From assembly GCA_010093685.1 (NCBI GenBank), contig MU006231.1:172428-236427 (forward strand): a stretch of DNA of 64,000 nucleotides, given 5' to 3'. Both the position numbers and the translations under genes were made by a program. Positions 11,694 through 23,900 of the stretch are shown here, in pieces (positions within the stretch are counted from its first letter, which is position 1; every line of letters begins with the position of its first letter). Origin of the DNA: Ophiobolus disseminans (lineage: Eukaryota > Ascomycota > Dothideomycetes > Pleosporales > Phaeosphaeriaceae). The notes beneath the pieces were generated by a model, which was given only the letters and a program-made list of their open reading frames with translations, did no database searches and was not told where the DNA came from.

Positions 11694-14112
11694 ATGGAGC
11701 AGCTGCGGCTACGCGAGCTAGCGCCCCGCCTACCCCCCACTACGTTCGAACATCACGACTTCGATCGACACGAAAGAAATTTCGATATTCCATCATACCA
11801 CCACGCGAACTTCGTAGAAGATGAGCACAGCGATCTTGTAGCACTAACGGGAAAGCATGGGGCGGCTTCGCAATATACAAGCTCCTATGCCGGTGCAAAA
11901 TCGATGGAAAGCCTTCGCCGGCCGGGCGTGGATCCTGCTTTGCACGTATTTTGGAGAGGGCTACCACACTATCTATTGACATGGGAGCTCTTAGGAATTG
12001 CACTTTCAGTCTGTTTTCTAAGTTTGTTGGAGCTGTCACTTCCCTCAGAAACATACCTAACAATACTTAGCTTTAGGAGGATGCGTCGTAGCTCTTAGGG
12101 GCAAAGAGGAAAGCCTTTGGTCGATTCGTGTCATTCGAGCGACGCAAATTGCACCGTCTATCTGGCCTATCATCTTCTCGGGCGTGCTTGGCAATGCTGT
12201 GCGTAGTTTCGCAGATTGGCGGATTGAGCGTGGTGTAACGATCATGGTATGTCTGTCAAATACGGTATGCTGATACCTAGGGTGGTGGAAGCTAATGGTG
12301 ACTGCAGGACCTCGAGCAGTTGCTGGGTTCACTTACAGTGAGTAAACTTCAACACCTGCCAGCAATTGCTGATAGCTGAGTTCCTAGATGGCAGGCTCGA
12401 TAATCACTATTTTTCGGTGGTCACTGCTCAGAACGGCATCAGTCGTCTTCATCTTTCTGTGGGCTTTCAACCCCTTAGGATCTCAGGCATCTTTTCGTTT
12501 AGCATATCTGCACAGCGCGGCAGGGTTCAGACAAGGTGTCATTACCTTTGTCAATCCAGATGTTACCAAGGCACCACGACAAATCATGTTCGATACCACA
12601 CTCGGCACCAATCGGGCGCAGCCAACTGTTCAAGCACTTTACGCAACGGCCATATATGATATCATGTCAAGAACTCAAAATGTCGACAATACGACTACTG
12701 AGTATGCCAGCCTCATTAGCGCTCTCGGCGGCCAAGAAGCTGCAGGTGCCCAGGCAGCGATGGACATCTGGGGCAATCTACGGATCCCTAACCTGGAGTA
12801 CTTAGGCAACTACGACTCAAAACATGCTCATGAGTGGCATGTTGTGCCTTGGAAAGAATCCATACAGACCTACACTAGTCTCATCGGGGACATGTTCAGT
12901 GGCGTTGAGCGTGGCAGTAACGGGATCACTACATTCAATCTAAGTTCTAGCTACCAGAGCTTCAATGTAAGTTATCTCACCGCTCGCTTCTAGTGTAACT
13001 GCCAAGATCTGACGAGTTCCGCCTAGTGCTCACCGTGGAATTTTGTGCATGGCAATGCGTCGCAGTGGTTCATAGACAATGTCAACATCACATCCTCCGT
13101 CGCCTACAACCCGCGCAACCGGAGTATCTCAAACATATACATTTTCCTTGCAACGCCACCAATTAACTCGACATGCAAAACACCCGAGTACCGTCCTCCA
13201 CTGTTTTTCGGTACGACTGTTAACAGATATGCCGCTAATGGTTCTGCGACGACCTCAATGTTGGCCACCACCCAATGCTCCCTCAGCACAAGCTACGTCG
13301 ATAGTCAAGCTGAATGTATCACAAAGGCATTCGGAAAAGCAAATTGCGGCGTCAGGAAGATTCGCAAACAACGAGATCCTCCAACACCACCTGGATCGAG
13401 TCTTCTCGACGGCTGTCTCTACTTCTCTAATGGCACACGAAAAGAAATGTGGGGAGCTTGGCAAGTGGGACTGAACGACGCGTTTATGCACTTACTCAAT
13501 CTTGCGCAAACTGGTAGTGGTGCGCCTGGTATTGTAGAAAAGTATTTGCATGATCCACTGACGGCGTTCGGTCAAGTCACGAAAGGATTTAACGAAATTG
13601 ACAAGACCGATGTCAAAGTTATAGAGAGACGACTTTCTCTTCTCTACAATACGCTTTGGAAAGCCAGCTGGATGCACCCAGCCGCCATTTCGGGTAATCT
13701 GTCATTGATTAGGGGCATGAATCTTTACGACCGCGACCTTTTCCTAAACTCGACATCACGTACAGCTTTCCCACTTCCGTCAGTATACGCTATCAACGCT
13801 CCTTGGATGGTACTCTATTTCGCATCTGTCGGAGTAATGTTCAGTGCAGCAGTCTTCTCGCTGATAATGCACGCTCAGTGCCGCGCCCCCACCATCTTAG
13901 GATTCGCGAGTAGTTTGATAAGGGACTCGAGCTACTTCTGCGATCCTGCATACCACATGAATAGTACAGAAGATGGCGCACAGAAAAGCAAGCGCCTTGG
14001 AGCTACGATGGTGAGGGTCGCAGATGTTCGAGCTGACGATGACATTGGCAAGGTTGCCTTCGCCCCTGCTGGGCTCGGTCGAAGAGTTGGAGTGAAGAGA
14101 TGGTACGAGTAA
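11694..14112 (+). CDS. Fungal integral membrane protein, function unknown
   Basis: I do not recognise a named family, though fungal genomes carry many proteins of this layout. The exons I infer close in frame. ALSVCFLT joins LGGCVVALRGKEESLW, RGVTIM joins DLEQLLGSLT, that joins MAGSIITIFRW, and YQSFN joins CSPWNFVHGN. Helices are visible near HYLLTWELLGIALSVCFLT, IAPSIWPIIFSGVLG, LLRTASVVFIFLWAF, and near the C-terminus at WMVLYFASVGVMFSAAVFSLI. Between the last two lies a ~420-residue loop with many NxS/T sequons and paired cysteines, typical of an extracellular or lumenal domain. The C-terminal ~85 residues would be cytosolic. It sits between NLR-like and secreted-enzyme genes in a variable segment. 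Confidence 0.65.
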
Positions 14113-15181
14113 TGTTAGTGAACACCATCCTGGAGTGTTGTTGTCTCCTGGATCTCTCTGAACATGATGCCATGGACCCTGTACCTTTGATGGAATGTTT
14201 CATGGTGCGGAGTCGAGCGAGATAATGCCGGTGATCAACCAGAACCTTGCCGCGATCACTCAGCACTTTCCGACTTGTGATACGAGAACGTACCGTAGAG
14301 GCTTGCATGCTAGCATCTCATTACGCTTGTCGCCCAAGTGTCGACTATGCGATGTTGCATTGCTATCACGCTGAAGGATTCTTTGGGGTGGAAAGTTGCG
14401 ACTGGGATATCAATCAGTGGGCATTCCACTAAGCGCTGACGTCACTTTTGTCACAAGCGCCGCTGCAGGTACACTCGACTCCAAGCATCGCAGAGATTGG
14501 AACTACCCTTTTCGATTTTTATCATCTCGCAGTCAACAAATTTTGATACGCCTCGTCTTGTTCGGTACGATGGTCGTAGGCATGCTCCCAAGGACTCTCT
14601 CTCCACGCCTTCCTTGATCTCCACAACTCGCATTGTATACGCCCCACATGAATCTATACCCAAAGTCGAGAAGATTTCCTACTATCACATGCAATATGAG
14701 AGATCAAACGGGCTCACATCGGCATAACTTGTTCCAGATCGCATCCTGCAGTGAGTCGCTGCCATGTGCTGCATCACTAACGGCAGGGGTGCTAGTCGGG
14801 TTCATGGCCACGCGCTTCAGGTCTATGTTTCCATCACAGCGAGAGCAAGATATCCGAGGTTGCAGGTTCTCCGGAGATTGCTAACCCGCCTTTTCTCGGA
14901 TATGCACCTCAAACAGTGACTCGCTTGCGCCACTGGTCATGGATCTATGGCTAAATTTCGGAATGCACCCCGCAAAAGCCAGGAAACACGGCATTTCTTA
15001 GACGATCTGTTTAGGATCTAGACACCTTACATTACACCGCGACTTGTGAGTCCCTCGGAATCTTTCCGGGTTTCCGTATTGTAATGTCGCATCGCCGAGC
15101 CATGGGGCTACCAGTTTTAAGAAGAAGCACTCTCGCACAATTTTTGGCGAAGTCACAGCGAACTCGCGAGGTTCTATCAGC
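14113..15181. other. Intergenic, nothing recognised
   Basis: About 1.07 kb lies between the membrane protein gene and the tannase gene. Small ORFs on both strands show no motif. The end near the tannase should hold its promoter. Confidence 0.45.
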
Positions 15182-16771
15182 ATGTTCCTCCATACGCTCG
15201 GAGTGGTCTTACAACTGTTATCTCTGGGAGCCGCTCTCAACTCAAGATCCAATACCTTTTCGCAGCGATGCAGCTCCCTAGTAGCCGAACTTCAAATCCC
15301 AAATGCTACCATTTCCTTCACTGAACATATCGGCGCCAACGTGACACTGCGCCTACCCATCGGTGATCCTTCTTGCGGTCGCTCTTCTCAATTAATCACG
15401 ACCGATCTTTGCCGTGTGGGCTTGAATATCTCGACTTCAGCACGTTCTAGTTTTCGGATGGAAGCATGGCTCCCACAGAACTGGACTGGCCGGTTTCTAA
15501 GCGTAGGCAATGGGGGTCTTGGAGGCTGCATTCAGTTTGAGGACATTGAGTACGCCACCTCTTTGGGCTTTGCGGCCGTCGGCACAAACAACGGACACGA
15601 TGGCATGACTGGGGAGACTTTCCTCAACCGGGACGTCGTAGAGGACTTTGCGTACCGTGCTTTGCATACCGGTGTTGTGGCAGGCAAGGATATCAGCAAA
15701 ACGTTCTACGGAAAAACACATACCAAGAGCTACTACCTCGGATGCTCCACGGGCGGAAGACAGGGCTTCAAATCAGTCCAAGCATTCCCAGGCGATTTTG
15801 ACGGTGTTGTCGCAGGTGCGCCAGCGTTTGCGTTCAACAACCTCACTTCATGGAGCAGTCACTTCCTGCCTCTCACTGGGCTCCAAAACGCCTCAACTTT
15901 CGTCCCCATTGGCATGTGGCTAGCCATACATCAAGACATCTTGAAGCAATGTGACACTATCGACGGTGCTGCAGATGGCATACTCGAATCGCCAGAGTTG
16001 TGCAACTACGACCCGGCCGGCCTTGTATGCGCACCTGGGCAAAACACATCGTGCCTTACGCCCCTTCAAGCAGATACAGTCCGAAGTATCTACTCTCCGC
16101 TCCTTGCCTCAGACGGAAGCCTGGTCTACCCACGTCTAGAGCCAGGTGCCGAAGCAACAGAGGCGCCATTTACATATTTCCAAGGGCAACCGTTCGGCGC
16201 CTCGGACTGGTTTAAATACGCCATATTTCAGAATGCTTCGTGGGACCCGCTCAGTCTCTCGCCAAAGGACTACGATCTTTCGTCGCGCCTGAATCTGTTC
16301 AACATTGAAACCTGGGACGGTGATCTGTCCGCTTTCAAGAACAAAGGCGGGAAACTTATTCATTACCATGGAGTGGCGGATGGTATCATACCCAGCTCCA
16401 ATTCCCCTCGGTACTACGAGCACGTATCTCAAACGATGAACTTGACGTCGGACAAACTTGACGACTTTTATCGATACTTCACTGTCTCAGGTATGGCTCA
16501 TTGCGGTGGTGGTCCCGGAGCAAGCTTCATTGGAAACTCCCGCCGCAACTCAGCAAGCTTGAAGCCGGAGGAAAACGTCCTGATCGCTGCTGTTAGATGG
16601 CTCGAGACAGGTATCGCCCCGGACACAATCACCGGTACCGCGTATCGAAACGGCACGGTGAGTAGTGGTGTTGATTACAAGAGGAGGCACTGCCGCTGGC
16701 CGTCACGTAACGTGTTTAGCGGAAAGGGAGACATCAAAAACGAGGATAGCTGGAAGTGTGTGCTGGACTAG
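15182..16771 (+). CDS. Secreted tannase/feruloyl esterase family enzyme
   Basis: This is an intact single-exon 529-residue member of the tannase/feruloyl esterase B family. These enzymes are secreted serine esterases that cleave ferulate or gallate esters in plant cell wall and phenolic material. A signal peptide is visible (MFLHTLGVVLQLLSLGAAL). The nucleophile lies in GCSTGGRQG (about residue 189), the acid in GVADGIIP (~398), and the histidine in MAHCGGG (~438). The cysteines beside the catalytic Ser and His are the CS-D-HC pair that forms the family disulfide. DTIDGAADGILESP (~258-271) matches the calcium-binding loop. Many N-glycosylation sequons occur. Substrate preference cannot be told from the sequence. 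The length is normal for the family. Confidence 0.93.
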   Translation: MFLHTLGVVLQLLSLGAALNSRSNTFSQRCSSLVAELQIPNATISFTEHIGANVTLRLPIGDPSCGRSSQLITTDLCRVGLNISTSARSSFRMEAWLPQNWTGRFLSVGNGGLGGCIQFEDIEYATSLGFAAVGTNNGHDGMTGETFLNRDVVEDFAYRALHTGVVAGKDISKTFYGKTHTKSYYLGCSTGGRQGFKSVQAFPGDFDGVVAGAPAFAFNNLTSWSSHFLPLTGLQNASTFVPIGMWLAIHQDILKQCDTIDGAADGILESPELCNYDPAGLVCAPGQNTSCLTPLQADTVRSIYSPLLASDGSLVYPRLEPGAEATEAPFTYFQGQPFGASDWFKYAIFQNASWDPLSLSPKDYDLSSRLNLFNIETWDGDLSAFKNKGGKLIHYHGVADGIIPSSNSPRYYEHVSQTMNLTSDKLDDFYRYFTVSGMAHCGGGPGASFIGNSRRNSASLKPEENVLIAAVRWLETGIAPDTITGTAYRNGTVSSGVDYKRRHCRWPSRNVFSGKGDIKNEDSWKCVLD

Positions 16772-17901
16772 GGATAAAATGTACATGCCATGACACCAAT
16801 CTAGACACTCCTGTGCAAAGCCTTGATTTTCTCTGGTGCTACGTATTGACATTACTGCCCACATTCATCGTCACAGAGTTTCTCACTTCCAATAACATCT
16901 TACTGCAACGCCGCATCAGCTCCCCCAGCCAAGAAATACAGTCCTCGACCGCCAGAAGCCAAGTTCGCTAAACGCAGTATAGCTTGCTAAAGTCGTTGTC
17001 TTCCAAGGCACTTACTAGCGCCTTATGCAGGCCAACCTACTAGGCGCAACGGCAGTTAAACAGCTCACTAAATATTCGCTTGCACCACACGTCCCACTGA
17101 CGCTAGGAATTGCCGCGTACACCTTCATACGCCAGATGAACATCTCGCTAGACGTTACGTTTAGCTTGCCTTCCGATAGCCTGTTATGCGACGTGTAAGA
17201 GCATCGGAACCGCTCGCATTCGCATACTCTTCTTAGCTACGACTTCTAACTCGACTTAGCTAACGCTTCGTTTGTAAAGAATGTACACGTACAGCACTCA
17301 TGAAGTACCTTTTCGGGAAAAGAGATGTCCGGACTTCATGTGATACAATTTCTTCCCGATCTCGCCGACGCTAGGAAAAGCAGTGTAAATACCTCCGGTA
17401 ACAGGCGAATGCGCACGTGTTCCTGGTTGGTCAAAAGCTTGTCAGGTGATACTTGCGCGACTCTACAGCAATTAGTCCTCAGGCAGAAATCACAACATCG
17501 TACGTTAGGCAGGCACAATCTACATGAACAACAAGGCTAAGGAATACCTGAACAAGCATCATGTTTGCGAGCGCCGACGAACGATGGAAGGAAGCATGGG
17601 CATGTGGACTGTTTCAATGTGTTTCATCTTGATACATTGATCGGACACGCCGAGAGATTTTCAGGTATAATACACACTACACAAAGAATCCATCGTACGC
17701 TCTTCGAAAAAGAAAAGGACAACGCTATGCACCCCACCTACAATATAGCATCAAGTTGATGGCTCGTACATAAACACTCCAGACGCCTTGGATATCGTTC
17801 CCGATGCCTACCCCTTCACATGAAACACAACGCCACGCCACGCCACCGAACAAAAGAAAAAAAGTATGCGTCTAGTCTTCGTGTAGGAAGTCATCAACAA
17901 A
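16772..17901. other. Intergenic with inverted copies of the dispersed repeat
   Basis: This 1.13 kb lies between convergent genes and has no plausible ORF. Degraded copies of the CACTGCAAT repeat occur here in opposite orientation, the clearest at 17369-17385 (CGCTAGGAAAAGCAGTG). A weaker one lies at 17101-17117, and a shortened one lies near 16967. Confidence 0.4.
17369..17385 (-). repeat. Inverted copy of CACTGCAAT repeat
   Basis: The minus strand reads CACTGCTTTTCCTAGCG, followed by CGTCGGCGAGATCGGGAAG. This matches both the core and the looser tail of the repeat copies at 208-1443 and 32770-33711. Confidence 0.45.
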
Positions 17902-20900
17902 TCATCGCTGCCACCCATGTCGGTCCGGCGGATGCCTTACTGCGCTCGTCCAGTCGTGTGGGCCTGGTCCAGCAGGCGCTCGTGGATCAGGGGTTGGTCC
18001 AGGGCCCGAGCCGGGCGGTGGAGGTCCTCTCATATTCCCTCGTAATAGGTTATCTCTCATTTGCTGATCACGCAAGTGCAGCTCCCTGTCTCTCTCATCC
18101 CTCCTCGCAAACTCCTCACGATGCATAGCCGCTTGCTGTTGGGCTTGATCTTCGCGGATGCGCTCAGTCAAGCTCCGATCGCGCGGGTTGAACCCAAAAC
18201 GATGGGGTGGTTCTTCAGGTGCAGTGCGCTGACCGTACATGGGATGATTGTTGATGCCAAGGGAGGAGTTGGGCGGGTGCTGTAGAGTCGGAGGCTGATT
18301 GTGGTCGGGTCTCGAAAGCGGGGTGTGCGAGCGCTGAGATAGATATCCGCGATCTTGCAGGTGTGATTGGTATCGCAGATCGTCGTGCAAGGAATTGGAC
18401 CTAAGTGCAGGATTTGATAGTTGCTCACGTAACATATTATCGGCTCGTTGAGAAAGCTCTCGTCCAGTGTCGCGGTCTGAATGGATGCGAGACTCAAAAT
18501 CATGGTGAAGATCACGTGGATCGCGTGGACGATATGGGTCTGCCAAACCGGCTGGGCCTCGTGGCGGTTGATGGCTGGAATGCTCGTTCGGTGTCTGGGG
18601 GTTGGAGTACGATATGGTTGCATTATGAGACTGGGAGTGCTCGTTCCGACCAGGCGCATCTCGTTGCTGCACTAAATGGCTCGTATGCAAGTGCGGGCTA
18701 GGACGCATCCCCATTGGCCCAGTTGGTGGCGCACTGCCGCCAGATGGATCAACCTGAGCATAGGGATTGGGCTGTAGTATCAAACCACCAGATGCACTGG
18801 GTGTTGACGCATGTTGTGGTGCCGTCGTGCTGGGAATTCCATGGCGTAAAGACTGGCTGGGCGCCCCGCTAATGCTAGGAGTGCGCGAATGCATGTGTGG
18901 GGAGTTGTTATATGCTGCATGAGGTGGTGGCGAAGGATTGTGTCTGGGTCCATTGTGTTGAGCAAATACCGAGCGGTGATTGAGTAGCCTTCCATCGCTA
19001 AAAGGAGGCTGTGGAAGACTGGAATGTGAGGATATTGGAGTAGACTGCGAAGCCTGGCTGTGGTTGGGGTTGAATTGCTGTGGCCGTTGCTGCCAAGGGT
19101 CTCGCATACTAGGTCTGCCGACTTGCGCCTGATCACTGGTGAGATCTATTGGTCTGTTTGATGATGCGGAGGGTAACGCAGACTGCTGCGCGTATGACTG
19201 CCGAACGTATGGATCGTCGTAAGGATTGCGTCTCGGTGGTAACGCTTGCGATGTCGGTGGCGGCGGAGGCGGTGCGATTGGCGTCTGTTGCTGAGGTGTG
19301 GTACTGTGCGAAGGAGGCCCCGAATCGCAGATTTTCTTACGTCTCGGTTCCTCCGTTTCCGTATCATTTAGTAACGACATTAAGTTTGATTTTCTAGGTT
19401 CAGGCGCCGCCTTCGGTGCAGCAGGAGCTGGCGTATTTTGTACTGAAGGTTGAGTATACTGCGAATGTAGCGGATGCTGTGACTGCATTAATGGAGGCTG
19501 GGCTTGTGGAACAGAAGATGGCGGAGGATGCCTGGGTTCTTCTTTGACGGGCGGCGTGAGTATTGTGGCACGTGACGGTGTCTGTTGTTGAGCTCCAGGG
19601 AGGTTGTTGTGTGTTTGAGAATGTAGGTCTGATGGTTGTTGGCCAAGCTGCTGATTCTGGGATGAATGACGTCCATGCGAGTAAGATATCGATCGATGCT
19701 CAGGCGATCTGACCACAGAATTGGACCGCACTGGAGGTGCAAGCGGTGGAATACTGCCAGAACCAAGAGTCCTGTGATGGCCCATCTCTTGCGAAATACG
19801 TCGAGAATGCTGATAGCGATTCTGTGCATCCTGGTCTTGTTGGATCTCTGATCTGTTCAGGCCCTCTCGCTCATGTCCAAAACTACGGTAAGAATGGGAT
19901 TGATGATGCTCATGCCCACCACGCATGGCTGGCATATGCTGCATCAATCTCGAAGGTTGATGGGATGACTGCGAGGGTGGTCGGTTCTCATGCCGCGAGG
20001 TCAAATCTTCGGAGAAATAGCCTGCGCGAGGCCCAGGGTGTTGTGACTTATGCTGAGACAATGCAGGGTGATGTTGAGGCTGGGGGCGTTGCGGCGGAGC
20101 AGGAGGCGACTGCTGTTGCGAGAGCGAAGGTAATGAAGCAAGGCTGGTCTCTGGCATAGACGGGAACCCGGTCACTGGAACGAGAGGCTTGCCCAACGCA
20201 GGCGCTTGCGCTATAGTAGAGAACCTAGATGGTGGGGCGGAATGTGGAGGCGTCATTTTGGGGACGGCGAGCGGATCTAGCGGAGGAGACTTGTGCAGCT
20301 CTGGCGTCGGTGCGATTTGACGTGGGAGTGCTGTCTGCGTACTTTCGTAGCGTCTCTTAGGGGCAGGAGTGGGTGTCGGGGGCGGTCCTAGACGGTCTCC
20401 TCGCTCTCGCCTGGTATCAGCTTCGGTGGCTACTTGTTCAAGGTCAGCTCGGCCCTGTTCAATCAACCGTAAATACTGGTTCTTGATCATAGTATGCGTC
20501 TTAGTACCCATGTGATTCGCGATTGCTAGCCAGTCCGTGCCGAAATGGGCGACGTTCTTGTCAAAGTCTCCCAGTTCGGAGACCGACCAGTAGCTCGATG
20601 GGCCTGGCCTTGCACCGGCCTGGGTTTTCGGGCGATCAATCATGTTCATGGACATCCCTGGTATAGATTCGCTAGGGATCATGATCTGATCTTCGATGAG
20701 TCCGGGCTGCACCGACATTGGTACTGGTATGGACATCGGTAGTGCATCACCAAATGGTCGCTTGCCAAAGTCGTCCTCCGTCTTAACGCCCATAGCCTTT
20801 TCCTTCCGGTCAATTTTGAGAGGTGACCCTGCTGGAGCCGCTGCAAGGGGCAAATTCTTCGCCTTGCGACTGCCTTTCTCCTTTATCGCTTTGCCTCGCC

Positions 20901-23900
20901 GCCCTTTCTCTTGTGTGCCATCTGCGTCAGTTTGTCGACGTGCTCGTCCTGGAGTGACTGTCGCAGCAGTGGAATCGAAGTCCATTTCATTACCACCAAG
21001 GGTAGGCCCAAATGTGGGAGCAGCCGAGCGCCGAGGTCGACCACTTTCCGTAAGTGCAAGGGGCATTCCGTCGTCGGCTGCTTCGGGGCGTTCCATGTTG
21101 ACAATTGCTCCACGACCACGCGCGACAGCTCCGCCACGCTTGCTACGTGGCCCACCCCGTCCTCTTCTAAGTTTACCTTTATACTCTCTGCCCCATTTCG
21201 TCGCGTAATAGTGATTTATACAGTCTTTGTAGGTTCGCTCCGCACCGGTCTCCTTGTATAGAATTTCTGCAAGCTTGCCCCATTTCTTCGCATACTGGTC
21301 TCTGTAATTCTGCACCATAACTCGATGCTCCTCTTCTGTAAAGTCATCCTCGGGAGGTTCATAATGGAAGACTAGAATACCTTCGCCGGGCGCCCGCTGA
21401 AAGTTCGTGTCAGTGTATCTTCGTCGCTCGGCCTCGGATTCGACAATCTCCAGTGGCAAATCGGCCTCCTTCTCTGGGTCCGCCATGGCTCTCCTGGGAT
21501 CCTTGTCTTTCTTGCCCATTCTTTCCTCCTCTGCAGTTTTCAAAGATTCCTTGATGACTTGTTCAAGATCTAGCTCGGTCGCCCATCGACTTGAATGACT
21601 CCGGCGTCCAGTCGCTGCTGGCAAAGGCTCCAGTAAGCCAGTCATGGCAGCAGTGGTAACATCAGGGGTGGTGGCTTTGAGACTTGGCTCAGCTGAAGGC
21701 TGTCTCTCCTGTTCTTCCTGCTCTCGTTCCTCATCCATTGGACGTGTGTTGTATCGCCACTGTCGATAGAGAGTTGCGTACTGTTGCAGGGTGCCTTCAG
21801 TATTCAGTCCAGGCTCGATACTCTTGCGCAACTTGTCACGAATGGCAACCATGACTGATTCAGGGAGTTTCGGTCGATCTTGCTCAATATCGGATATTGG
21901 TGTTGGAGGCCCGGAGCCAAGGTACGGCAAAGCACTGAGATCTGGCATTGAATCCTGCTCCGTGGATGGGCGACGCCGCAGACGTAGTGCCACAGTTGCT
22001 GGCGCAAGAGATCTTTCCTCCTTTTCTTCCATATCGATATCCTCTGTTGCTTCGTGCTGCGGCGTCAAAGGTTCTGTCGCAACGCTTTCACGCGGACCTT
22101 GCATGGGGAGCGGAGACGCGACATCTTCTTGCTTCGGCACATCTAGCACTAGTGCATCGTCGTGCATTGGCACATCTTCCTCAACGTGTTTCGCCTCGGC
22201 CTCCTCCGACGTCGTGGGAAGATGTCTGATTGTTAAGCAATGTAGTAAAACGAGTTCTTGGAGAGGGCTCACAGCGCGCACATGATGCACGCTTAGATCT
22301 ACCTTTCTCGCTTCAAGCAGTTCCCTTTCCCGGTTGTACTTCGCTTCAGAGCCGGCGAAGTCACCTTCGTCGAGATCAAGATCGTCGTCGGAGTCTTGCA
22401 TCACTTCAGGTGCAGAGGACGCAGCCGACATCAGGGGTTTTGCTACCCGAGGAGAACCTTCGGCCATGAAAACATCTGAATGCCGCCTGGTTTCAATGGA
22501 GCCAGGCTTTGGCGAGGGCGCAACAGAACGTTCCGCAGAGGCTGCTCGTTCCCTGGGTCTTTCCAGATCGGTCAACGCTCGAGGAAAGGACGGTGACTCC
22601 GATTTTGCTAGGTTCAAACGCTGGGGCTGAGTGGCAGATGTGCTAGCCTCTAATCTTGGAGCCTTCGGGGCAGTTCCGAATGATCGCTCACGGTCATCGT
22701 TTGGAAATTCACGCTTACTAGGTACCGAGGGTCGATTTGGGATCAAACCGGGCCTAACCCATTGCATGCTTTTCGGCCCTCCACTGATGGGCGCGCGCTG
22801 GATAGAAAATGATGATCGATCTGGCGGTGGATACATGGTCGGTGGCCTGGGGGCCATCAGCGTTCGGTCAGCTTTAGGACCAGTGGGAATGTTGGCCGGT
22901 AGATCTTTCGGAGAAGTGTTGACAGAAGAAACAACACCATTGCGAACGCCCAAACCTGCGCTGATGGGATTAGGGGACGCATCCCGTGGGGCATGTGGTG
23001 GGAACGGCGCCCTGGCAAATTGTGGAGATGCGTTGGCACGGTACGCTGCTTGCGGAGCAATAGGCGGTGGACGTGGTTTAGGAGCTGGGCCTTGAGGTGG
23101 TGATCTAGCAGGTACTGACGAAATCGAGTGCATCGAAGGAGTCGGATGAATTGATCCGGAATGGGCGATAGTTGACGGCCCAGATGGAGGGGCAGGGTTG
23201 GGTGGTAAGACTGGTGCCCTCATCTGAGCCTTGTCTAATCCTGGACTGATAACCGCTGTCGATGTCGCAGCAGGAGAGGGATTGAGTGAAGGTCCCGAAG
23301 AAGACAATCTATCCTCTTGCATAGCCACTTCGCCTGGAGGACGACCAGGTGCCCTGTCTGCTTTGGGACCGGTAGGCGGAGCGATGGCAAGGCCAGGCGG
23401 AACGCTTGACTTGGGTGCTGAAGGAGCAATTGGCACTGTGCTGGCTGGGATTGGAGTTGGGGCCACGGGAGCGGGTGCCACCGACGCGGCGGGCTTTGGT
23501 GGTGGGTTAGAAGCTACATTTGGTTTAGCTTCAAGCGTTGGAGCCCTCCAGACATTAGATCCAAAAGCCGGTACAGCTGCAGGAGGCGACGAAGGCCGCG
23601 GCGCATACCGTTCTCTAGATGCTTCTGCACGGCTAGCTAGCAGGGCATCGTCCTTTCCTAAATCCCTACGAGGGTCTTTTGGCGCTGAAGAATCAATGGC
23701 GAGGGACGATCGTCTCGAGTATAGGTCTCCCTGTGACCCTAGGCGGTCCGACGGAGATACATGGTGGGATGAATGTGGTGTTGGGCCTGTAGGTGTTCCT
23801 GGCATGTAGCGCGAGTCAGGGGGACCAGGGCCACGATGTGTGTCCAGCGCGCGTGGGCCAGGCTTCGCTGCGCCGGCAGGTCCTATGTAAGAGTCGTACT

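Noticed and set aside
22216..22271. Candidate intron in the SNT1-like gene (GTGCGC or GTGAGC donor, AATCAG acceptor)
   Set aside because: Possible lengths of 47 or 56 nt would break a frame that is open on both sides.
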